A stretch of DNA of 64,000 nt, taken from assembly GCF_000708265.2 (NCBI RefSeq), contig NZ_JCKI01000010.1, positions 62,001-126,000 of the forward strand, written 5' to 3'. Origin of the DNA: Pedobacter sp. R20-19 (GTDB taxonomy: Bacteria; Bacteroidota; Bacteroidia; Sphingobacteriales; Sphingobacteriaceae). Of this stretch, positions 1 through 8,785 are shown one piece after another (position 1 is the stretch's first letter; each line of letters starts with the position of its first letter). Below the pieces are notes generated by a model. The model did not search any database. It worked only from the letters and a program-made list of their open reading frames with translations, and had not been told where the DNA came from. The position numbers and the translations under genes were made by a program.

Positions 1-268
1 TTAACTGTTTTTTTGTTTCCGCATCCAGCACAAATGGCGAATGCTCAAAAGAATTATTTAGATCATATCGGGTAATCTGTACATCACCAAGATAGCCCCT
101 AACCTTATCCTGAATTTCGGTTTTAAAACCTTTTATGATGGCAATAGACAATATCATGACGGCCAGGCTAAGCATCACACCCGCAATAGCAATGCGTACA
201 ATTAACTTTGAAAAAGTTCGCTCTGATTTAATGGCTATACGGCTGGCTATGAAATATTCGAAATTCAA
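1..268 (-). CDS. ABC transporter permease, LolC/LolE (FtsX) type, N-terminal fragment
   Basis: The minus strand is open from a TTG at 266-268 to the left edge, so only the first ~89 residues are visible. The peptide begins LNFEYFIASRIAIKSERTF and continues into a strongly hydrophobic stretch (about residues 22-46) followed by KGFKTEIQDKVRGYLGDVQI. This matches the N-terminus of LolC/LolE-type permeases, which carry an amphipathic start, a first membrane helix and then a large periplasmic domain; such proteins extract lipoproteins from the inner membrane or belong to MacB-like exporters. An in-frame stop lies upstream near 341-343 and no ATG or GTG lies between it and the TTG, so TTG is the only likely start. 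The gene is divergent from the NamZ gene. The family call is good; the exact substrate is not known. Confidence 0.75.
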   Translation of the reverse strand, partial: MNFEYFIASRIAIKSERTFSKLIVRIAIAGVMLSLAVMILSIAIIKGFKTEIQDKVRGYLGDVQITRYDLNNSFEHSPFVLDAETKKQL

Positions 269-487
269 TTTAGATAATTTTGTAACAGCAAAAATGCTTA
301 AATCATTTTTAAAAATGGCATATATTTGAAATATTATAGCCGTTTACCGATTAAGTAAATCAATAAAATGAAGGATTGTTTTAATGATTTACCTTTATCT
401 CTGTTGAGAATAATTTATTTTGCATGAAATGCATTTGGAATGATGGTTAAAAACAGCCTTTCGAATAACCTTTAAAGTATACATAAA

Positions 488-1756
488 ATGAAAAGATATA
501 TCTGCCTTGCTTTTACGAGCTTACTCGCACTATCTGCCTGCAGTCAACCGAAATCAATAGAAGATGACTTTGGCAAGGTGAAAGTGAATAAAAAAACCAC
601 CATCAGGAGCATAAACATCCCTGATACCAGTGAGATTAAAACCGGAGCCGAGCAAACGGAAAAGTATTTACCGCTTTTAAAAGGAAAACGTGTGGGCATG
701 GTCGTTAATCCCACATCAGTGATCGGCACACAAACCGTTGTGGATAGTTTACTTAAACAGGGCGTAAAAATTCAGAAAATATTCGGCCCCGAGCATGGCT
801 TCAGAGGAGATGCAAGTGCTGGTGTTAAAGTGGATGATGCAGTAGATACCAAAACAGGAATTAAAGCCGTGTCGCTTTATGGAAAACACAGCACACCCAC
901 CGCTGAAGATTTGGCTGATATAGACATTATGGTTTTTGATATTCAGGATGTTGGTGTTCGTTTTTACACCTACATTAATACGCTTCAAAATGTAATGGAA
1001 GCTTGCGCAGCTAACAATAAAGAATTAATCATATTAGACCGCCCAAATCCGAACGGATATTTAATTGACGGCCCTATTTTAGATCGTAAATTTAAATCAG
1101 GCATTGGTGTGCAGCCTATTCCTATTGCACATGGATTAACAGTGGGTGAATATGCACAAATGCTGAATGGTGAAGGTTGGTTAAAAAATAAAGTAACCTG
1201 CAAGATTACCGTGATTAAAAACCTAAATTATGATCATGAGATGGAATATGTTTTACCTGTTAAGCCTTCACCTAATTTAAATACGCAGCAAGCCATATTA
1301 CTTTATCCTTCAACCTGCTTATTTGAAGGCACCTATTTAAATCACGGTCGTGGTACGATGTTTCCTTTCACTATTGTGGGTGCACCATATTTAAAAGATA
1401 AATTTAAATTCAGCTTCACGCCGAAGAGCATCAAAGGAATGTCGGAAACGCCACTATTTCAAAACCAGGTTTGTTATGGTTTAGATCTAAGAAATTACGA
1501 TACTGTTAAATTAAGGAAAGCTAAACAGGTTAATATTTCATGGCTGATTGAGCTCTATAAGGCCTCGCCGCAAAAGGCAGATTTTTTTAACACCAAATTA
1601 AGTAAGGAAATGGGTGTAATTGAACGTTTAGTTGGGGTTTCCGATTTCAGACAACAGGTTATTGAAGGAAAAAGTGAAAAAGAAATCAGGGCAAGTTGGG
1701 AACCTGGGTTAAGTGCTTACAAAAAAATGCGCCTTAAATATCTGCTTTATAAGTAA
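488..1756 (+). CDS. namZ: Exo-beta-N-acetylmuramidase NamZ family lipoprotein (DUF1343)
   Basis: 422 residues with a lipoprotein signal: a hydrophobic stretch at residues 5-17 and the lipobox LSAC with Cys18. The body carries family landmarks: GKRVGMVVNPTS near residue 67, GPEHGFRGDASAG near residue 100, DIQDVGVRFYTYINT, LDRPNPNG, and HGRGTMFPF. This is the DUF1343 family, whose characterised Bacillus member NamZ removes terminal MurNAc from peptidoglycan fragments (GH171). The likely role is release of MurNAc outside the cytoplasm for wall recycling. A GH20 hexosaminidase further along the window would supply the complementary GlcNAc-releasing step, but that pairing is inferred. It stands alone, divergent from the permease. 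The assignment is firm at family level; the natural substrate is inferred. Confidence 0.85.
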   Translation: MKRYICLAFTSLLALSACSQPKSIEDDFGKVKVNKKTTIRSINIPDTSEIKTGAEQTEKYLPLLKGKRVGMVVNPTSVIGTQTVVDSLLKQGVKIQKIFGPEHGFRGDASAGVKVDDAVDTKTGIKAVSLYGKHSTPTAEDLADIDIMVFDIQDVGVRFYTYINTLQNVMEACAANNKELIILDRPNPNGYLIDGPILDRKFKSGIGVQPIPIAHGLTVGEYAQMLNGEGWLKNKVTCKITVIKNLNYDHEMEYVLPVKPSPNLNTQQAILLYPSTCLFEGTYLNHGRGTMFPFTIVGAPYLKDKFKFSFTPKSIKGMSETPLFQNQVCYGLDLRNYDTVKLRKAKQVNISWLIELYKASPQKADFFNTKLSKEMGVIERLVGVSDFRQQVIEGKSEKEIRASWEPGLSAYKKMRLKYLLYK

Positions 1757-1760
1757 TGAG

Positions 1761-1815
1761 TGAATTTTGACTAAGTGAATTTTGAATGAATGAATTTTGA
1801 ATGAGTGAATGAATT
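1761..1815. repeat. 15-bp tandem repeat, three copies plus a fragment
   Basis: Just after the NamZ stop codon the unit TGAATTTTGAnnnAG recurs at 15-bp spacing, with the core TGAATTTTGA at 1761, 1776 and 1791 and a shortened copy from 1806. It is non-coding. The rest of the interval up to 1978 is AT-rich with nothing recognised. Confidence 0.7.
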
Positions 1816-1978
1816 GGTGTATGGTAATGAGCTTATAATGGAACGATGAAATTCTAGAAATAATTCGCATTCTTGACATACAGAACTAAACAATACGGAT
1901 TAGGCTTTGTTAATTAATAAGCGATTCTAAATATTGCTATAAAATCATTCAAAATTCAATTACTCAACCATTAAAATT

Positions 1979-2188
1979 ATGAGCGGACCTAAAGAAACAA
2001 GCGATAAGCCAGGAAGTAACTATAAAGAGGAAGTGCCTAAAGGACGCAAACCGACAGATCATCAAACTGTTCGGAAACCTGATGATAGCATCCCAAATAA
2101 ACCGGTTAAAACAGATGATCCGGCCGAACAAAGAGAAAACGAAGAACAGCCTGTTCATCCTATAAAAAAGGCTCCTAAAGAAGATTAA
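1979..2188 (+). CDS. Small hydrophilic, probably disordered protein
   Basis: 69 residues, rich in Lys, Glu, Asp, Pro and Gln, with no hydrophobic segment and no recognised domain. Repeated KP and DxP motifs (RKPDDSIPNKPVKTDD) suggest an extended, unstructured chain. I judge it a real gene because it has an ATG start, a clean composition, and an excellent terminator-like palindrome that begins on its stop codon. The function is unknown. Small charged disordered proteins of this sort are sometimes stress-related in Bacteroidota, but nothing here demonstrates that. Confidence 0.55.
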   Translation: MSGPKETSDKPGSNYKEEVPKGRKPTDHQTVRKPDDSIPNKPVKTDDPAEQRENEEQPVHPIKKAPKED

Positions 2189-2224
2189 TAACATTGGTGA
2201 TTTCATGAAATCACCAATGTTATT
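2187..2224 (+). terminator. Perfect 38-nt palindrome, likely intrinsic terminator
   Basis: Two 19-nt arms (2187-2205 and 2206-2224) are exact reverse complements with no spacer, followed by a T-rich run (ttttcattt). The palindrome overlaps the TAA stop of the small protein. In RNA the middle bases would form the loop. It probably ends transcription of that gene. The interval 2225-2417 shows nothing else. Confidence 0.75.
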
Positions 2225-2417
2225 TTCATTTCATATCAACGTAAATGGTTTAACACCTCTAGTATTTTCTTCATTACAGATTTTCAAACAAAGCTTTTCT
2301 AAAATTTTAGAGAAACCTTCTCTTTTGATACCTAAATGTTTAGCCATTCAGTGGTAATAATTCTATTATTTTGAATTAATTAAAACCACTAAATTGGCAT
2401 TCTTTGACGAGATTAAT

Positions 2418-3464
2418 TTATCTACTTCCAGTCGATTTCAAGAAGGAAAGCAACACTTTTTCATCATGTTCAAGTCCTAATTTACCAACTGTTTTATTGT
2501 TATTCATTTTTTTCATGTATTTCACCAACTCATTATTTTCATAAGCAGTAATCAGTAATGGATATACATACGAACTCTTACAAACAGCTCTGGTATTGCC
2601 CAATTTTTTGGCCACACAATCTAAAACATTAATCACTGTTTTTTTGGTATTTAATTCTACATCAACATCCACTGAGCATTTTGCAAACTGGCGCAGGGCT
2701 TCCAAAGTGCCACCCCAAGTCCTGAAGTCTTTTGCTGTAAAATCATTCTGAGTGATTTCTTTAATATAGTTATTGATTTTACCAGAATCTATACCCCGGT
2801 GCTCTTTACCGTCTGTGTAATATTGAAAAAGGTCTTGCCCGGGTATATCACGGCATTTCTTAACCAACTTCGCCAGGCTTCTATCATTTAAGACAAGAGT
2901 TTGCCTCACGCCTTTTTTACCGATGAAATCTATATTAATTTTGCTGCCTTCAATTTTAACGTGCTTATCTCTTAAAGTACTTAAGCCAAATGAGCCATAC
3001 AATTGCTTGTAATTTTCATTGCCCACTCTAATTAAAGACTTTTGCAAAACATCTACAGAAATGGCAAGCACTTTTCGCTCATCCAGTTCCTTACGCTTAA
3101 GATCTTTGACAATCTGTTTCCGAGCTTCGGGCAATACTTTCCCAAATTCATAAAGTCTGAAATATTTATCTTCTGATCGCCGGCTTGTCCACTTGGTATG
3201 GTAACGATATTGTTTTCTACCTGCAGCATCTGTTCCGGTCACCTGCAGATAGGCATTAGGTTTATTGGCAATCCATACATTTTGCCAGGCCGGAGGAATA
3301 ACCAATGCTTTAATGCGGTCGAGGTGCCTTTCTTCAGTAATTTTATTTCCCTTTTTATCTTCGTAGTAAAATTTACCGGGTTTGCCTTTTCGGTAAATGC
3401 CAGGCATGGCATCGGTTACATAAACTAATCCGCTCGCTTTTACAACATCTTCGCCTTGTACCAT
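2418..3464 (-). CDS. DNA topoisomerase IB (poxvirus/bacterial type)
   Basis: 348 residues. The enzyme relaxes supercoils by nicking one strand through a 3'-phosphotyrosine, without ATP. The N-terminal domain contains GIYRKGKPGKFYYEDKKGN and IPPAWQNVWI; the C-terminal catalytic domain shows the tyrosine-recombinase-like residues: Arg146 in LIRVGNENY, Lys167 in TLRDKHVKI, Arg248 in KDFRTWGGT and Tyr299 in SSYVYP. The last motif usually reads YVHP, so the position after Val is Tyr instead of His here, a mild variation. Length is normal for bacterial TopIB. It is divergent from fmt with about 90 bp between them. The assignment is confident. Confidence 0.92.
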   Translation of the reverse strand: MVQGEDVVKASGLVYVTDAMPGIYRKGKPGKFYYEDKKGNKITEERHLDRIKALVIPPAWQNVWIANKPNAYLQVTGTDAAGRKQYRYHTKWTSRRSEDKYFRLYEFGKVLPEARKQIVKDLKRKELDERKVLAISVDVLQKSLIRVGNENYKQLYGSFGLSTLRDKHVKIEGSKINIDFIGKKGVRQTLVLNDRSLAKLVKKCRDIPGQDLFQYYTDGKEHRGIDSGKINNYIKEITQNDFTAKDFRTWGGTLEALRQFAKCSVDVDVELNTKKTVINVLDCVAKKLGNTRAVCKSSYVYPLLITAYENNELVKYMKKMNNNKTVGKLGLEHDEKVLLSFLKSTGSR

Positions 3465-3553
3465 TTTTACTTATCAGGATGAATTAATTTTTTAGTTATT
3501 TTGTAAAACTTAAAGTGACTGATCACATTATTTTAGAACACAACACACACGGT

Positions 3554-4462
3554 ATGAAAATAGTTTTTATGGGTACACCCGATTTTGCAGTTGCTTCTCT
3601 TGACGCCTTGGTTCAGGCTAAATTCGACATTGTTGCAGTGGTAACGGCTCCGGATAAACCTGCCGGACGTGGGCAGAAAATTAACGAAAGTGCCGTAAAA
3701 AAATATGCTGTAGAAAAATCAATCCCGGTACTGCAACCAGAAAAACTTAAAAATCCCGAATTTTTAGCTGAGTTAAAATCTTTTCAGGCTGACCTACAAG
3801 TGGTGGTTGCCTTTAGAATGCTTCCAGAAGTGGTTTGGAATATGCCAACAAAAGGAACCATCAACCTTCATGGCTCTTTACTACCACAGTACAGAGGAGC
3901 AGCACCGATTAATCACGCCATCATCAATGGCGAAAAGGAAAGTGGGGTAACAACCTTCTTTTTAACTCACGAAATAGACACTGGAGATATTATTTTAAGT
4001 GATCATACCCCCATTGGTGACGATGAAACTGCCGGAGAATTGCATGATAAATTAATGGTAATTGGGGCCAATTTATTGGTAAAAACAGTTACTGCTATAG
4101 CAAACGGAGATTTTATAGAGCAACCACAGCCACAAAGCGATGAATTAAAACATGCACCGAAAATATTTAAAGAAGATTGTAAGATCGACTGGAATAATTC
4201 CTCAGCAAAGATCCACAATCTGATCAGAGGATTGAGTCCTTATCCAACTGCTTTCACCCTATTAAATGATAAAACATTGAAAATTTTTAAAGCAGAGCCT
4301 GAAGATAAGGTGCCAGGAATTGCTGCAGGTGGGTTTTTAACTGATGGCAAAACTTATTTAAAATTCGCCACGAAAGATGGTTTTATTAAGTTGCTGGACA
4401 TTCAGTTTGAAGGTAAGAAACGTATGCTGATTGAGGACTTTTTAAGGGGAATGAGGTTGTAG
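3554..4462 (+). CDS. fmt: Methionyl-tRNA formyltransferase
   Basis: 302 residues from the ATG at 3554. A GTG at 3515 would add 13 residues, but the conserved N-terminus MKIVFMGTPDFAVASL begins at 3554, so I chose that start. The enzyme formylates Met-tRNAfMet with 10-formyl-tetrahydrofolate before translation initiation. Family signatures are APDKPAGRG, HGSLLPQYRGAAPINHAI (the SLLPxYRG formyl-folate site), THEIDTGDI, and a C-terminal OB-like domain with IRGLSPYPTAF. Nothing is missing. The next gene is convergent only 14 bp away. Confidence 0.96.
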   Translation: MKIVFMGTPDFAVASLDALVQAKFDIVAVVTAPDKPAGRGQKINESAVKKYAVEKSIPVLQPEKLKNPEFLAELKSFQADLQVVVAFRMLPEVVWNMPTKGTINLHGSLLPQYRGAAPINHAIINGEKESGVTTFFLTHEIDTGDIILSDHTPIGDDETAGELHDKLMVIGANLLVKTVTAIANGDFIEQPQPQSDELKHAPKIFKEDCKIDWNNSSAKIHNLIRGLSPYPTAFTLLNDKTLKIFKAEPEDKVPGIAAGGFLTDGKTYLKFATKDGFIKLLDIQFEGKKRMLIEDFLRGMRL

Positions 4463-4476
4463 AATAACATGTTGGA

Positions 4477-4998
4477 TTAAGCAATCCATCTATATAATGT
4501 CGTATAGGGAAACCATTTTTGTGCTACCCTCTTATATAAAACAAATCTTCCCTGGCCACATTTCGAACCGCAAGTATAACCATTATAAAAAAGGCAAAAT
4601 CTTTTCCCTCTAAGAAAAATTGGCTTACTAAAAGTCACGATTTTATTATGTCCTAGATTTTTGTTAATAGAATCAGGATCAACGGCGATGCCTTTTATTT
4701 TTTTAAATAGCTTTGAAGACCACTCATATTTTTGCATCTGATTTAACTCTTGTTTTATCTGAGATCTTTCTGACCCAGTAAGACTAAATTTTTTATCATC
4801 ATCTTCAAAAATACCTCTTAAAGTATCCTTTGAGACAATCTTCTCTAATTGCGAAAGTGTGAATTTATCAATGATTTGAAAATAAACAATTGTGTCATTA
4901 CCTTTATAAAAATCATTTATAAATTGTTCAGAATCTTTGTTTTGTCCTTTAACCTTAAAAAAACATAAGATTAAGAGTAATATAAATGTTGCTTTCAT
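4477..4998 (-). CDS. Secreted protein of unknown function, Cys-pair C-terminus
   Basis: 173 residues beginning with a signal peptide (MKATFILLLILCFFKVKGQ, cleavage after about residue 18-19). The mature part is hydrophilic and Lys-rich; the C-terminal third has a compact Cys-containing segment, FCLFYNGYTCGSKCGQGRFV, that could form disulfides in the periplasm or outside. No family was recognised. It starts 5 bp downstream of the metalloprotease-like lipoprotein gene on the same strand, so the two are almost surely cotranscribed and may work together, for example as enzyme and partner or inhibitor. That functional link is inference only. Confidence 0.7.
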   Translation of the reverse strand: MKATFILLLILCFFKVKGQNKDSEQFINDFYKGNDTIVYFQIIDKFTLSQLEKIVSKDTLRGIFEDDDKKFSLTGSERSQIKQELNQMQKYEWSSKLFKKIKGIAVDPDSINKNLGHNKIVTFSKPIFLRGKRFCLFYNGYTCGSKCGQGRFVLYKRVAQKWFPYTTLYRWIA

Positions 4999-5003
4999 AG
5001 TCT

Positions 5004-6500
5004 TTAATTACAATAATCACCTTTTTTAAGTGATCCTCTATTTGAGTAGTTCTTATTAATATCTATAATTTGTTGTTTATCTGATTCAGTTAAAACGTCC
5101 CATAAACTGGTTTCTTGTAAACCTCCCCAAGCAAGACCCCAAGCATCGTATGAGGATATTTCAGGAAATTTAGATGTTAAAGCACTGCTAATAACTGTTA
5201 CATAATTTGTAGCCATATATTCATGTTGATTTGGTATATTAATAAATGTTTGTCCATTTGAGTTTGGCTGAAATAATGAATTTAAATAAGCATGTAAGAC
5301 TTCATGATAGATAGTTGCTATAGTGTATTCTTTAGAATAACTTGGCAACGTATTTGAATTTAAATAAATATTAATATCATATTGACTTCCATTTGTAATA
5401 CCATCGTCCTGACTTGCTAAAGTAGATGATTGATAAAATGTCAAGTTCTTTTGGGACGATGTACCAAATGTAGAATTCATATAACCTGTTATTTGATTAT
5501 TAATCCCATTAGAAATTGCGAGTGATAATGATGCTTTCAAACAAGGGTTTTTTACACTATCAATGATTTCTTTATTTGAATTATCCCCTCCGCTCCCACT
5601 TCCACCACCTTCCTGCCCTCCGGTATTTCCCGATCCTCCATTATAACCTCCATCATTTCCACTACTTTGGCATTCACTTCCTACATATTCTCCACTAATC
5701 ATCCATTTACAATACATGTCATTTCCTACCATCAATTTTTGACGCTTTGATTCTTCAACTCCTGTTTTATTTAAAAAAGACCTTGTCGCATTAAATGAAA
5801 CACAAGCCTGTTCTGAAGTAGTTACGAATTCAAAACAGTTACTATTAATATCGTATAGCATTAATCTCGTACCACTTGCTATACGGTCACTAGCTATTTT
5901 GGCTTGGTTATGAAGTTTTAAATTTAGAAGTTCATTAGGTTTTAAACTTGCTTTACCAAAACTTTTTAAAATATTCCCATGCTCGATTTCATAACCATTT
6001 GCCAAGGCACCCTTACTATTATAAAATATGATACGACCACTAAATTGATTAAAATCTTTATAATGCACATTTGTTAAATCTTGTTTTTCTTTGCCAATAA
6101 TAACCATAAAAGCCGCAGCAGAAATTGTCTTTGTATCAATAGGGCTAAAAAACAGTAGTCTAACTTCAGTATTGGCTAATGCTATTTCTTTTTCAGCATC
6201 AGTAGATGTTCCGTTATCAAAAACCAGTTTATTAGGGCTATCAAAATTAAATTCGGTTACCTGTTGTCCATCTTTAAAAGCCGCGAAAGATTTTGTAAAA
6301 TCAGGATTTTTATGCTCAAAGATCTTACTTTCCGTATTAAAGGCATTAGCGTTTGTGATGTACCACTTTTTAATTTCTTCTACACTTAAAACTGAATGAT
6401 TGTCTTTATCCTTTTTACAGGAATAAATAAAAATTGTTGTGCTAAATAATAAAATTAAAACCAGTGTATACTGCTTTAACAGAGAACATGTAGTATTCAT
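5004..6500 (-). CDS. Putative lipoprotein metallopeptidase with HEXXH motif and Gly-rich linker
   Basis: 498 residues. The N-terminus has a hydrophobic segment (residues 12-27) and lipobox IYSC with Cys28, so it is probably a lipoprotein. Residues 35-275 form an uncharacterised domain with several Cys (222, 233, 264, 277). Residues 281-308 are a Gly/Ser linker. The C-terminal domain (about 315-498) contains YHEVLHAYL, a zincin HEXXH motif with His399, Glu400, His403, and NQHEYM 23-28 residues later, whose His426 or Glu427 could be the third zinc ligand. I recall similar lipoprotein zincins in Sphingobacteriaceae but no named family. Peptidase activity is inferred from the motif only. It is the first gene of a two-gene unit with the small secreted protein downstream. 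Confidence 0.7.
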   Translation of the reverse strand: MNTTCSLLKQYTLVLILLFSTTIFIYSCKKDKDNHSVLSVEEIKKWYITNANAFNTESKIFEHKNPDFTKSFAAFKDGQQVTEFNFDSPNKLVFDNGTSTDAEKEIALANTEVRLLFFSPIDTKTISAAAFMVIIGKEKQDLTNVHYKDFNQFSGRIIFYNSKGALANGYEIEHGNILKSFGKASLKPNELLNLKLHNQAKIASDRIASGTRLMLYDINSNCFEFVTTSEQACVSFNATRSFLNKTGVEESKRQKLMVGNDMYCKWMISGEYVGSECQSSGNDGGYNGGSGNTGGQEGGGSGSGGDNSNKEIIDSVKNPCLKASLSLAISNGINNQITGYMNSTFGTSSQKNLTFYQSSTLASQDDGITNGSQYDINIYLNSNTLPSYSKEYTIATIYHEVLHAYLNSLFQPNSNGQTFINIPNQHEYMATNYVTVISSALTSKFPEISSYDAWGLAWGGLQETSLWDVLTESDKQQIIDINKNYSNRGSLKKGDYCN

Positions 6501-6812
6501 AAAATAGTTGTAGAATTTGATTAGTATAGTAGAGGTAAATGAAGATAGAAAAAAAAATTAAAATACAACCTAATACTACATTAAAAAAAATAAAATAATT
6601 ATAGCTACGACATAGAACATCGAAAAAATTTGTATTTTAAATCACAACACACTACCACAAGGAAGAAAAAAAATAAAAAATGACTACCATAGATTATTGT
6701 GGATCAATACTTCCTTAAAATAATGGTAGTGAAAATAATTAGATACTTTAAGGCCTATGAAATTTAATGGTTAAAAAAGTAGATAATTCATTAATTTAGA
6801 AATGAACCTTAA
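6501..6812. other. Gene-free AT-rich interval
   Basis: A 312-bp stretch with A and T runs. The only structure seen is a weak 8-bp inverted pair, ACTACCAT at 6683-6690 and ATGGTAGT at 6723-6730, with a 32-nt loop. No consensus promoter was found for the lipoprotein gene. Confidence 0.5.
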
Positions 6813-7652
6813 TTACAAAGCATTCAGCTTCTCATTCAAAAATTTAGAAAACTCATTAAAATACCTTTTTCTGCCGTAGCCCATAATCCATTGAATACCT
6901 TGCGTAGCATTGGTGATAAAAACTTCTTCGGCTTCTTTTAAAATTTCAGGGCTAATCTGTGCTTCAATTAATGCAATATCATTCATTTTGCAAATCTGCA
7001 TCACCGTGGTACGCATTACACCACTAATACAACCTTCAGTTAATGCAGGCGTATAGATTTGCTTATCATACACAACAAAAATGTTCGAACTGATGCTTTC
7101 ACATAAAAAGCCACTTTGATTTAGAATAATTGCTTCATCTAATCGGTTCTGCGTCTTAAATAGACCAGCCATTACATATAGCAAAGCATTTGAGGTTTTG
7201 AAATTCGAAAGCTTATTGATGGATTTAGTCATTTCATCAAAAACATCAATGATTAATCCTTTTGTATTTAATTCATAGTCGGTAGCCTTTAATGGAATCC
7301 CCTCTAAAACATAGCCAGACTTATTACTTTCTGGTGTGTAAACTCCTGCACCCTGACGATAAACGGAAAGCCTGAAACGTACATTTCCATTCCATCTGTT
7401 TTTTTTAACCAGGTCTGCAGTTTTCTGCCGAAGAAAATAATCATCCATTAAAACATGACCATCAATTTTCAGTGCTTTCATCCCTGCAGCAAGCCTGTCG
7501 GCATGTAAATCTGCAAACTGCAGCTTATGATTGATCATCCGCATGCTTTCAAAAAGCCCATCACCAAATTTAAAACCTCTATTGGAAGTAGTTAAAACAG
7601 GAACATCAACGGGATGAAATTCATCATTAAATAAAAGGTACTCTTGAGACAT
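6813..7652 (-). CDS. pabC: Aminotransferase class IV, probable aminodeoxychorismate lyase
   Basis: 279 residues of the fold-type IV PLP family. Visible landmarks are RGFKFGDGLFESMRM near residue 25, the likely PLP-binding Lys152 in SNFKTSNALLYV, GFLCESISSNIF (cofactor-phosphate region), and PALTEGCISGVMR. The family includes branched-chain aminotransferases, D-amino-acid transaminases and 4-amino-4-deoxychorismate lyase. The length, the EGCISGVMR segment and the presence of pabB elsewhere in the window favour PabC, which converts aminodeoxychorismate to p-aminobenzoate for folate. A branched-chain or D-amino-acid transaminase cannot be excluded. It sits 3 bp after rluD on the same strand and is probably cotranscribed. 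Confidence 0.75.
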   Translation of the reverse strand: MSQEYLLFNDEFHPVDVPVLTTSNRGFKFGDGLFESMRMINHKLQFADLHADRLAAGMKALKIDGHVLMDDYFLRQKTADLVKKNRWNGNVRFRLSVYRQGAGVYTPESNKSGYVLEGIPLKATDYELNTKGLIIDVFDEMTKSINKLSNFKTSNALLYVMAGLFKTQNRLDEAIILNQSGFLCESISSNIFVVYDKQIYTPALTEGCISGVMRTTVMQICKMNDIALIEAQISPEILKEAEEVFITNATQGIQWIMGYGRKRYFNEFSKFLNEKLNAL

Positions 7653-7655
7653 ATT

Positions 7656-8684
7656 TTATGATGCGACGATGTAATTTTCCCATTTTGTTAAAGCAGCTTT
7701 AAAATCAGCCGGTAATGGCGATTCAAAATGCATATATTCTTTTGTTGTTGGATGAATAAAACCCAAACTTTGTGCATGTAGCGCCTGCCTTGGTAATAAT
7801 TCAAAGCAATTATCTACAAATTGTTTATACTTATTAAACGTGGTTCCTTTTAAAATCTTATCGCCACCATACATGGCATCGTTAAAGAGCGGATGACCAA
7901 TGTGTTGCATATGTGCACGAATCTGGTGCGTACGGCCAGTTTCCAGCTCACAGCTAATTAAGGTAACATATCCCAGACGTTTTAAAACCTTGTAATGTGT
8001 AACAGACCATTTTCCTTTTTCTTCCTCTTCATAAATATCCATCACCCTCCTATCTTTCACACTTCTGCCGATATAGCCGGTTACGGTTCCATCGTTTTCA
8101 ATATCACCCCAAGCCAGTGCAATGTATTTTCTGGTGATGCTGTGGTCAAAAAACTGTCTGGCCAGGTGTGTAATTGATTTTTCATTCTTACTGATCAACA
8201 GCAAACCTGAAGTATCTTTATCAATTCTATGCACCAAACCTGGTCGACCATCATTTCCAGGCAGTTGTGGTAGTTGTTCAAAATGGAAAGCCAAAGCATT
8301 AACCAAGGTTCCGGTATAATTATTAAAGCCAGGATGTACCACCATTCCAGCTTGTTTATTGACCACCAATAAATCACTGTCTTCATAAATAATATCCAAA
8401 GGAATATTTTCAGGATAAACTTCGGTATCGCGGGGCGGATGTGGCAAAACGATCGAAATCTCATCATAAGGCTTAACCTTATAACTTGGTTTGATCTGCT
8501 TTTGATTGACCAGAACATTACCGGCATCAATGGCATTCTGAATGCGGTTTCTAGAAGCATTTTCAACACGAACCATTAAAAATTTATCGATGCGTAATAA
8601 AGATTGTCCTTTATCAACAACAATTTTTAAGTGTTCATATAATTCCTGCTCTTCTGATTCCTGCAATTCTACCACATTTTCCAT
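7656..8684 (-). CDS. rluD: 23S rRNA pseudouridine synthase, RluD family
   Basis: 342 residues. An S4 RNA-binding domain occupies about residues 25-85 (LRIDKFLMVRVENASRNRIQNAI), followed by the RluA/RluD catalytic domain with HRIDKDTSGLLL containing the catalytic Asp155, and TGRTHQIRAHMQHIGHP near the C-terminus. The enzyme isomerises uridines in helix 69 of 23S rRNA and helps 50S maturation. A TATTTTTG -7 box lies only 4 nt before the ATG, so the message is probably leaderless. First gene of a pair with pabC. RluC-type specificity is not fully excluded. Confidence 0.88.
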   Translation of the reverse strand: MENVVELQESEEQELYEHLKIVVDKGQSLLRIDKFLMVRVENASRNRIQNAIDAGNVLVNQKQIKPSYKVKPYDEISIVLPHPPRDTEVYPENIPLDIIYEDSDLLVVNKQAGMVVHPGFNNYTGTLVNALAFHFEQLPQLPGNDGRPGLVHRIDKDTSGLLLISKNEKSITHLARQFFDHSITRKYIALAWGDIENDGTVTGYIGRSVKDRRVMDIYEEEEKGKWSVTHYKVLKRLGYVTLISCELETGRTHQIRAHMQHIGHPLFNDAMYGGDKILKGTTFNKYKQFVDNCFELLPRQALHAQSLGFIHPTTKEYMHFESPLPADFKAALTKWENYIVAS

Positions 8685-8688
8685 TTTA

Positions 8689-8696
8689 CAAAAATA
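8689..8696 (-). promoter_or_regulatory. -7 promoter box upstream of rluD
   Basis: Exact match to the Bacteroidota -7 consensus TAnnTTTG (TATTTTTG on the minus strand). It ends 4 nt before the rluD ATG, which would put the transcript start at or next to the start codon. No clear -33 TTTG was seen. Confidence 0.5.
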
Positions 8697-8785
8697 AACT
8701 TTTACCCCTAAGATTATCGAAATGATTTTATAATTAAAAAAACTGGGCTATCTTAGTGATACAAACCGTTCTAAACCATTCTACC

